A stretch of DNA of 5,148 nt from an uncultured Bacteroidia bacterium (lineage in GTDB: Bacteria > Bacteroidota > Bacteroidia > Bacteroidales > Prolixibacteraceae): NCBI GenBank assembly GCA_903859795.1, contig CAIOOC010000372.1, positions 1 to 5,148 on the forward strand, written 5' to 3'. The position numbers and the translations under genes are program-made. Below, piece by piece: positions 1-5,148 of this stretch. Under the pieces are notes generated by a model that saw nothing but the letters and a program-made list of their open reading frames with translations, was not told the DNA's origin and did no database searches. Positions within the stretch are counted from its first letter, which is position 1, and every line of letters begins with the position of its first letter.

Positions 1-428
1 ATCTTATTCCTTCAAAAACAATTGAACAATTCACAAGAGAAATTTTTATGCTGATTATAAATAGAAGTACTGATTCGCATGTTAAATCACTGGATATATC
101 TGAAGAGGAAGCAATTTACAAAATATCAAAAGCGAAGTTCGAAACCTGGGATTGGATTTATGGCTATTCGCCGAAATATCTATTCCGTAACATATTCAAA
201 TTTGGTGAATTATCACTTAATCTTGAGCTTTCAGTAGAGAGGGGCATTATCACAAGTACAAAAATTGAAATTACACCTGAAAATTCAAATTTAGCCAATC
301 AAATCGAAGAAATACTTACTGGAACGAGTCATGATATAGAGCTATTAGCAAACAAATTAAGCAAAGTCCGCATAATCAAATCAGATCTAAAATACACGGA
401 GACAGACTTTTGTTATGAATTATTTTAA
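1..428 (+). CDS. lplA: Lipoate-protein ligase A, C-terminal part (5' end cut by window)
   Basis: The reading frame is open from base 3 to the TAA at 426-428, giving 141 residues with no start inside the window. The first ATG (base 48) is internal, because the frame continues upstream of it with family-like sequence. The diagnostic stretch is KFETWDWIYGYSPKY, matching the Y-x-TWxWNYGxSPxY block at the junction with the C-terminal accessory domain of LplA. It is followed by a beta-rich segment (LSLNLELSVERGIITSTKI) and an ILTGTSHDIELLANKLSKV segment resembling the family's 'L.G..h....l...L' end. LplA activates lipoate with ATP to lipoyl-AMP and transfers it to lysines of lipoyl domains (2-oxoacid dehydrogenases, glycine cleavage H protein) in the cytoplasm. 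The catalytic N-terminal domain lies outside the window, so activity cannot be judged. The gene converges on uvrC and is probably a separate transcription unit. Confidence 0.85.
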   Translation, partial: LIPSKTIEQFTREIFMLIINRSTDSHVKSLDISEEEAIYKISKAKFETWDWIYGYSPKYLFRNIFKFGELSLNLELSVERGIITSTKIEITPENSNLANQIEEILTGTSHDIELLANKLSKVRIIKSDLKYTETDFCYELF

Positions 429-506
429 TAATAACTAGAAATTACATCCAATCTTTAAACAACTATTCATAAATGATTTTCAAATTTGGAATAAGAGCCT
501 GGCGAT

Positions 507-522
507 ATAGAATTTATTCTAT
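507..522. terminator. Weak AT-rich hairpin between converging lplA and uvrC
   Basis: The sequence ATAGAATTTATTCTAT is an inverted repeat that can fold as a 6-bp stem (ATAGAA/TTCTAT) with a 4-base loop. On the plus strand it is followed by TAAATTTT and on the minus strand it is preceded by AAAATTTA. It touches the uvrC stop codon at 522-524 and lies about 80 bases beyond the lplA stop. Its position suits a bidirectional terminator for the two converging genes, but the stem has only one G-C pair on each strand and the T-tract is broken, so this is a tentative call. The rest of 429-521 shows nothing recognisable. Confidence 0.25.
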
Positions 523-2369
523 TAAATTTTCTCACTGTGATTATTGTTACCAATAGGTTTTTTATTTGAGAAGAATTCGATGATTTTAATTGCTCTTTTC
601 TCCCCTACTTCCTTAGTAATCTCCTCAATCGGTGCAGAACCCAGACGTGTAACGGACTTGAATCTTTTCATTAAAAGTTCCACAGTTTTATCACCTATCC
701 CTGAAAGCTGTGAAAGCTCATTTGTTATAAACTCGATGGATCGCTTATTTCTATGAAAAGTAATTCCAAATCGGTGTGCCTCATTCCGTAGATGTTGAAT
801 TATCCTTAATGTTTCCGAGTTTTTATCCAGATAAAGTGGAATCGGATCATCAGGGTAGATTATTTCTTCCAATTTTTTTGCAATTCCAATAACTGCGACA
901 GATCCCCTGATTTGAAGTTTTTCCAATGTAGCCACCGCTGAACTTAATTGTCCCTTACCGCCATCAATAACAATTAAATTAGGAAACTGTCCATTTTCGG
1001 TGATTACCCTATGATATCTTCGATATATAATTTCCTCCATTGAGGCAAAATCATTTGGTCCTTCAACGGTTTTAACATTAAAATGTCTATATTCTCTTTT
1101 TGCCGGTTTCCCATCAATAAAGACAACACAGGCCGAAACAGGTTGCGCACCCTGGATATTGGAATTATCAAAACATTCAATTCGGTGTGGAATTTCAGAT
1201 AATCTTAAATCTATCTTCATCTGCTCTAGTATTCGGTCTGATCTTTCCTTTGGAGTTCGTAGTGATAACTGTTTGTTCTTCTCAAGTTTGTAAAATTTAA
1301 CATTACGTTCAGACAATTCCAAAAGCTTTCGCTTATCCCCTATTTGAGGTATAATCATTTTTACATCCTTCAATTGAATCCCGATTGAAAAAGGTAAAAT
1401 AATCTCTTTTGAATTAAGAAAAAACTTTTGTCTGATCTCAATGATTCCCAGAGCAAGTAGTTCCTCCTTAGATTCTTCCAGCCTCTTTTTTATTTCAAGT
1501 GTGTGCGCCTGAATTATTGCACCGTCAACAACCCGTAAAAAATTTATATAGGCATAATTCTCATCCTGATCCAGTGAAAAAACATCTATATTTGATATTG
1601 AAGAACTCACTATGGTAGATTTACTCTTATAATTCTCAAGAATTGAGATTTTATTTTTGATCACCTCTGCCTCCTCAAACTTATATGCTTCTGCCAATTG
1701 AATCATTTTCTCTTTTAAATGAGTCAATACAGACGATAAATTGCCTTTCAGTATATCTTTAATTTGAGAAATTCCCTCATTATAATCTTCGTTCGATTGT
1801 AATGATTCACATGGACCTTTACAATTACCTATTTGAAATTCCAAACAAACCTTATATTTCTCGCTAATTAAATTGTTTTTCGACAGGTTCAGATTACAGT
1901 TCCTTATTGGATACATTCTCTTGGCAACGTCAATCAAAGTTCTTACCATAGGAACAGATGTGTAAGGACCAAAATAACTGGATCCATCACGGATCACATT
2001 TCTTGTAAAAAAAACTCTGGGGAAAGGCTCATTTTTAATGCATATCCAGGGAAAGGATTTATCATCCTTAAGCAAAACATTATATCGGGGCTGATATTTT
2101 TTAATCAGGTTGTTTTCAAGAAGAAGGGCATCTTCTTCGGTTTCTACAACTAAAAATTTAATCTCTGCAATTTTATTTACAAGAATGGCAGTTTTACGAT
2201 TATCGTGAACTTTTGAGAAATATGAAGAGACCCGCTTTCGTAAATTCTTTGCCTTACCAACATAAATGATTTTTCCCTCTGAATTGAAATATTGATAGAC
2301 ACCTGGCAATTCAGGCAGATTAGAAACAATCTCCTTTAATTTATCCAATATTAATTTATTACCTTCCAT
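522..2369 (-). CDS. uvrC: UvrABC system protein C (excision nuclease subunit)
   Basis: The product is 615 residues, the normal length for UvrC. It makes the 3' and 5' incisions around a lesion once UvrA and UvrB have marked it in nucleotide excision repair. An N-terminal GIY-YIG nuclease domain (about 18-100) has GVY at 23-25, YVGKAKNLRKR at 36-46 and the likely metal-binding Glu85 in ALLLENNLIKK. A cysteine cluster follows (C158, C175, C183, C187). The UVR motif that contacts UvrB is at about 216-247. The RNase H-like nuclease domain carries Asp401 (FDNSN), Asp440 (PNDFASM), Asp469 (VIDGGKGQ) and His532 (NEAHRFG), matching the catalytic set known from E. coli and Thermotoga UvrC. Helix-hairpin-helix DNA binding is at about 552-600 (LSGIGDKT). 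All key residues are present. The ATG start is supported by AAGGA 6 bases upstream. It is the last gene of the cluster, 9 bases after apt. Confidence 0.97.
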   Translation of the reverse strand: MEGNKLILDKLKEIVSNLPELPGVYQYFNSEGKIIYVGKAKNLRKRVSSYFSKVHDNRKTAILVNKIAEIKFLVVETEEDALLLENNLIKKYQPRYNVLLKDDKSFPWICIKNEPFPRVFFTRNVIRDGSSYFGPYTSVPMVRTLIDVAKRMYPIRNCNLNLSKNNLISEKYKVCLEFQIGNCKGPCESLQSNEDYNEGISQIKDILKGNLSSVLTHLKEKMIQLAEAYKFEEAEVIKNKISILENYKSKSTIVSSSISNIDVFSLDQDENYAYINFLRVVDGAIIQAHTLEIKKRLEESKEELLALGIIEIRQKFFLNSKEIILPFSIGIQLKDVKMIIPQIGDKRKLLELSERNVKFYKLEKNKQLSLRTPKERSDRILEQMKIDLRLSEIPHRIECFDNSNIQGAQPVSACVVFIDGKPAKREYRHFNVKTVEGPNDFASMEEIIYRRYHRVITENGQFPNLIVIDGGKGQLSSAVATLEKLQIRGSVAVIGIAKKLEEIIYPDDPIPLYLDKNSETLRIIQHLRNEAHRFGITFHRNKRSIEFITNELSQLSGIGDKTVELLMKRFKSVTRLGSAPIEEITKEVGEKRAIKIIEFFSNKKPIGNNNHSEKI

Positions 2370-2375
2370 CTTTTA

Positions 2376-2380
2376 TCCTT
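2376..2380 (-). promoter_or_regulatory. Ribosome binding site of uvrC, overlapping the apt stop
   Basis: On the minus strand the sequence reads TAAGGATAAAAG directly before the uvrC ATG. AAGGA is a good Shine-Dalgarno match, 6 bases from the start codon, and its first bases are also part of the apt TAA stop (2379-2381). This fixes the uvrC start and suggests translational coupling to apt. It is the only clear Shine-Dalgarno sequence among the start regions visible here. Confidence 0.6.
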
Positions 2381-2903
2381 AAAAATGGATTAAAGACCAA
2401 ACTGGTACAGATTTATTTATCTTTTGAATACCGTGAAGAAAATCAAGTTCAATAAAAAAATTAGCATATATTTTAGAAACATTAAATCTGCCAACCAAAT
2501 CAATAGCTGCAGAAACAGTTCCTCCGGTGGCCAACAGATCATCGTGAATTAAAACAACATCATCAGACTCCAGTGCATCCTGATGGATTTCAAGCGTATC
2601 AATACCATACTCCAACTGGTACGATTGCGAATATGTTTTGGCGGGCAGCTTACCAGGTTTTCGGACAGGAATAAAACCTGCATTCAGTTTGTTGGATAAT
2701 ACACCTCCAAGAATAAATCCGCGCGATTCAATTCCTACAACTTTTGTAATTCCAAAATCTTTATACCTTTCATAAATAGCATCTGCAACATAATTGAAAA
2801 CTTCACTATTTTGGTATGCTGTGGACACATCTTTAAAATGTATTCCTGGCTTTGGATAATCAGGAATATTTCTGATTGATTTTTTAACTTGGTCAAGATT
2901 CAT
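2379..2903 (-). CDS. apt: Adenine phosphoribosyltransferase
   Basis: The product is 174 residues from the ATG at 2903, a usual length for Apt. It is a cytoplasmic purine-salvage enzyme that joins adenine and PRPP to give AMP and pyrophosphate. Family blocks in order: IPDYPKPGIHFKDVST (13-28) at the N-terminus, GIESRGFILG (57-66), RKPGKLPAKT (81-90), LEYGIDTLEIHQDA (97-110), and the PRPP-binding loop VVLIHDDLLATGGT (116-129) with its acidic pair Asp121-Asp122. The C-terminus IELDFLHG...VWSLIHF also follows the family. The frame stays open to a TTG eight codons upstream (2927), but the ATG gives the normal Apt N-terminus, so I prefer it. No clear Shine-Dalgarno sequence is visible, which is common in Bacteroidota. 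The gene lies 49 bases after mnmG, with a parS-like palindrome in the gap, and 9 bases before uvrC. Confidence 0.95.
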   Translation of the reverse strand: MNLDQVKKSIRNIPDYPKPGIHFKDVSTAYQNSEVFNYVADAIYERYKDFGITKVVGIESRGFILGGVLSNKLNAGFIPVRKPGKLPAKTYSQSYQLEYGIDTLEIHQDALESDDVVLIHDDLLATGGTVSAAIDLVGRFNVSKIYANFFIELDFLHGIQKINKSVPVWSLIHF

Positions 2904-2936
2904 ATACTTTTTTATCAAAATTCTCAAAACAATAAA

Positions 2937-2952
2937 TGTTCCACGTGGAACA
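2937..2952. other. parS: parS centromere-like site (ParB binding)
   Basis: The 16 bases TGTTCCACGTGGAACA form a perfect palindrome; with flanking bases the symmetry extends to 2935-2954. This is the symmetric form of the chromosomal parS consensus (TGTTnCACGTGnAACA), which is widely conserved across bacterial phyla and bound by the ParB/Spo0J CTP-dependent clamp for chromosome segregation and SMC loading. The site lies in the mnmG-apt gap, its last base adjacent to the mnmG stop codon (2953-2955), so it does not constrain either protein. A match this exact is very unlikely by chance. What I infer is that the locus lies in the origin-proximal parS region; parA and parB are not in the window. 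A secondary possibility is that the transcribed palindrome acts as an RNA hairpin. Confidence 0.85.
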
Positions 2953-4836
2953 TTACCTGCCTAAAAGTACAAGAAGAACATTAATGTCACTAGGAGAAAC
3001 TCCAGGAATCCTTGATGCCTGTCCAATTGTTAAAGGTCTGATACTACCCAATTTTTGTCTGGCCTCAATAGACAAGGATTCAATACTCTCATATTTAATA
3101 TCTTCATGTAAATGCAATCCTTCTAACCGAATCAATTTATCAGCTACGAAAGACTCCCTATCAATATAACCGGCATACTTTAATTGTATTTCTGCAGCCT
3201 CTAAAACTTCATTTTTAAATGACAAATCAATATTACAAAATAAATCATTTAAAGGCCCAATAAGAGTAAGAAAATCAAATATGGACAACTGAGGACGCAT
3301 AATTAAAGAAGATAATTTGGTATTTTGCTTTAACGAGGATGTAGTTTTACTAATTAATAATTCCCGAACCACGGTTGGTTTTACTATAAAATCATTACAA
3401 AATGAAATAACACTTTTTTTTAACTCCAGTTTTAGACTCAAACGATCCATATTATTCTTACGTACTAAACCTAAACTAAAACCACGGGGAGTTAAACGCT
3501 CATCGGCATTATCCTGACGTAACAATAATCGATATTCAGCACGAGAGGTAAACATACGATAAGGTTCATCAACTCCCTTTGTAACCAAATCATCAATTAA
3601 AACACCAATATAAGCTTCATTACGAGATAAAATAAAGGGTGTTAATTTATTAATCTTCAAATGAGCATTAATTCCAGCGATCAAACCCTGTGATCCAGCC
3701 TCTTCATAACCGGTAGTACCATTAATTTGGCCTGCAAAAAATAAATTAGTAACAATTTTGGTTTCAAGTGTATGATGCAATTGCGTAGGCAAAAAATAAT
3801 CATATTCTATAGCGTAGCCAGGTTTCAAAATTTTTGCCTTTTCTAATCCTTCAATACAATGAATTGCATCATTTTGGATTTTCCAATTTAAGGAAGACGA
3901 AAATCCATTTAAATAATATTCCAAGGAATCAATTCCCTCTGGCTCCAGAAATAGCTGATGTTTATCCTTATCAGCAAATGTAATTAATTTAGTTTCGATG
4001 CTTGGACAATATCTAGGTCCAAGACCAAGAATAGTTCCATTAAATAGGGGACTATCCACAAATCCAGATTCAATAATTAAATGAGACTCTTTATTTGTAT
4101 AAGTTATATAACAGGGTAATTTAGGCAATCCACTATCATTTACCGGAGAAAAACTAAATCCTTTAGGTAAATCATCTCCATCCTGACGAATCAATTTAGA
4201 AAAATCAATAGTACGCTTATCAATTCTGACAGGGGTACCCGTTTTCATTCGACCTGAAGAAAAGCCCATGGAAACCAGTTGCTCGGTGAGTCCAATGGAA
4301 CTAGGTTCTGAAATCCTACCCCCAGCAATTTTTGATGAACCAAAATGCATTAATCCGTTCATAAATGTACCACTGGTAAGGATAACCGACTTACTCTTAA
4401 AACCAACTCCAATATCGGTAGTAACTCCGCAAACAGAATTTCCTTCAAAACAAAGTTTAATAACTGTTCCTTGCCAAAAATCGAGGTTATTTTCAGATTC
4501 TAGTAAAGATTTCCAAGTAGCTGAGAATTTAATTTTATCACATTGCGCTCGAGGACTCCACATTGCCGGTCCCTTCGAAAGGTTCAACATTCGAAACTGA
4601 ATTGTAGATAAATCAGTTACAATACCCATTGCACCACCTAATGCATCAATTTCACGCACAATTTGTCCCTTAGCTATACCACCCACTGCAGGATTGCAAC
4701 TCATTTGCGCCATCCTATTAAGATCCATAGAAATCAATAAAACTTTGGATCCCAATCTAGCGGAGGACAAGGCAGCCTCACATCCTGCATGACCGCCACC
4801 AACAACAATAATATCATACTCACGTAAGAGATCCAT
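2953..4836 (-). CDS. mnmG: tRNA uridine-34 5-carboxymethylaminomethyl modification enzyme MnmG (GidA)
   Basis: The product is 627 residues from the ATG at 4836, typical for MnmG. With MnmE it builds the cmnm5 (or nm5) group on wobble uridine 34 of certain tRNAs, using FAD, NADH and methylenetetrahydrofolate or glycine, in the cytoplasm. The FAD dinucleotide-binding motif is VVGGGHAGCEA (11-21). The two functionally essential cysteines of E. coli MnmG fall at the same numbers here: Cys47 (SCNPAVGG) and Cys277 in GPRYCPSIETK (273-283). The second family signature, AGQINGTTGYEEAGSQG, starts at 368. The conserved MFTSRAEYRLLLRQDNADER block follows at about 428-447, and the C-terminal helical domain ends with IRPLTIGQASRIPGVSP, which contacts MnmE and tRNA. 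A GTG two codons upstream is possible, but the ATG forms a TAATG overlap with the ybeY stop and gives the matching cysteine numbers. The protein is complete, with no odd features. Confidence 0.97.
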   Translation of the reverse strand: MDLLREYDIIVVGGGHAGCEAALSSARLGSKVLLISMDLNRMAQMSCNPAVGGIAKGQIVREIDALGGAMGIVTDLSTIQFRMLNLSKGPAMWSPRAQCDKIKFSATWKSLLESENNLDFWQGTVIKLCFEGNSVCGVTTDIGVGFKSKSVILTSGTFMNGLMHFGSSKIAGGRISEPSSIGLTEQLVSMGFSSGRMKTGTPVRIDKRTIDFSKLIRQDGDDLPKGFSFSPVNDSGLPKLPCYITYTNKESHLIIESGFVDSPLFNGTILGLGPRYCPSIETKLITFADKDKHQLFLEPEGIDSLEYYLNGFSSSLNWKIQNDAIHCIEGLEKAKILKPGYAIEYDYFLPTQLHHTLETKIVTNLFFAGQINGTTGYEEAGSQGLIAGINAHLKINKLTPFILSRNEAYIGVLIDDLVTKGVDEPYRMFTSRAEYRLLLRQDNADERLTPRGFSLGLVRKNNMDRLSLKLELKKSVISFCNDFIVKPTVVRELLISKTTSSLKQNTKLSSLIMRPQLSIFDFLTLIGPLNDLFCNIDLSFKNEVLEAAEIQLKYAGYIDRESFVADKLIRLEGLHLHEDIKYESIESLSIEARQKLGSIRPLTIGQASRIPGVSPSDINVLLVLLGR

Positions 4837-5148
4837 TAACACATATTCTTATAAATTTTAATACATTCTTCCTCCATTCGTCTCATAATAATTTTTTCTT
4901 CCGAAGAACTGTCACAATATCCTAACAAATGTAATATACCATGTACCAGTACTCGTAATAATTCATCCTCAAATGATGATTTAAACTTTACTGAATTCTC
5001 CAGAACTCTTTCAACACTAATAAAAATATCACCAGAAATTGCAATTCCTTCAGTATAATCAAATGTAATAATATCAGTATAAAAATCATGCTTTAGAAAT
5101 TTAACATTAATATCTAATAAGTAATTATCGTTACAAAAAATAAATAAT
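4836..5148 (-). CDS. ybeY: Endoribonuclease YbeY, C-terminal part (5' end cut by window)
   Basis: A frame on the minus strand is open from the window edge (first full codon at 5147) to a TAA at 4836-4838, giving 103 residues without a start. It begins LFIFCNDNYLLDIN and continues with the strongly conserved KHDFYTDIITFDY (19-31), SGDIFIS (38-44), then the metal-binding helix LVHGILHLLGYCD (67-79) and a charged C-terminal helix. YbeY is a single-strand-specific, zinc-dependent RNase involved in 16S rRNA 3'-end maturation and 70S ribosome quality control in the cytoplasm. The usual motif is HGxLHLxGYDH; here the third ligand position is Asp79 and the residue before it is Cys78. I recall Asp at this position in other Bacteroidota YbeY proteins, so it looks like a lineage trait and not decay. 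The N-terminal third (about 35-45 residues) is outside the window. The stop overlaps the mnmG ATG by one base. Confidence 0.93.
   Translation of the reverse strand, partial: LFIFCNDNYLLDINVKFLKHDFYTDIITFDYTEGIAISGDIFISVERVLENSVKFKSSFEDELLRVLVHGILHLLGYCDSSSEEKIIMRRMEEECIKIYKNMC

Noticed and set aside
2904..2927. Eight-codon N-terminal extension of Apt from a TTG start
   Set aside because: The ATG at 2903 gives the usual Apt N-terminus and length, and the TTG has no Shine-Dalgarno sequence.
2924..2953. Nine-codon minus-strand frame (MFHVEHLLF) with its ATG overlapping the mnmG stop as TAATG
   Set aside because: It looks like a leader peptide ahead of apt, but it is produced by the parS palindrome and has no ribosome binding site or regulatory codon run. 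Its placement is best explained by the DNA site.
2936..3169. Plus-strand open frame beginning MFHVEH, running antisense into the mnmG 3' end
   Set aside because: MFHVEH is simply the translation of the parS palindrome, and the remainder is antisense to the conserved MnmG C-terminal domain. It resembles no known protein.
4052..4060. CTATCCACA, one mismatch from the DnaA box TTATCCACA
   Set aside because: It is a single imperfect copy inside the mnmG coding sequence with no neighbouring boxes or AT-rich unwinding region, so it gives no support for an origin here.
4268..4600. 110-codon plus-strand open frame inside mnmG
   Set aside because: It lies antisense to a strongly conserved part of MnmG and has no recognisable family, so it is a shadow of the real gene. 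The same applies to shorter plus-strand frames at 544-756 and 3317-3517.
1..5148. A novel defence, mobile or other undescribed system
   Set aside because: All coding sequence is accounted for by five well-known housekeeping genes, gaps are under 100 bases, and no repeats, transposase, integrase or attachment sites are visible.

Overview
This AT-rich window (roughly one third G+C by eye) reads as an ordinary chromosomal housekeeping segment from a member of the Bacteroidota. The assignment rests on three things: the order ybeY-mnmG-apt-uvrC, which I recall as common in that phylum; the Bacteroidota-like YbeY, whose third zinc-ligand position is Asp instead of His; and start regions that mostly lack a Shine-Dalgarno sequence. 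Genus-level placement is not possible by eye.

Layout: positions 1-428 (+) hold the C-terminal part of a lipoate-protein ligase (lplA), cut by the window start. Positions 429-521 are a short gap between converging genes, with one weak AT-rich hairpin at its right edge. Positions 522-5148 are a four-gene cluster, all on the minus strand and transcribed right to left: ybeY (cut by the window end), mnmG, apt and uvrC. Its junctions are tight: a 1-base TAATG overlap between ybeY and mnmG, 49 bases between mnmG and apt, and 9 bases between apt and uvrC, with the uvrC ribosome binding site overlapping the apt stop codon. This looks like one operon. Its promoter must lie beyond the right edge.

The genes cover RNA maturation (YbeY, 16S rRNA processing; MnmG, wobble-uridine modification of tRNA), purine salvage (Apt) and nucleotide excision repair (UvrC). 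They share no single pathway; the arrangement is a conserved housekeeping cluster.

The most notable non-coding element is a perfect 16-bp palindrome, TGTTCCACGTGGAACA (2937-2952), directly after the mnmG stop codon. It matches the chromosomal parS site bound by ParB and suggests the locus lies in the origin-proximal centromere region. I found no mobile element, CRISPR array, tRNA or rRNA gene, and no evidence for a previously undescribed system.
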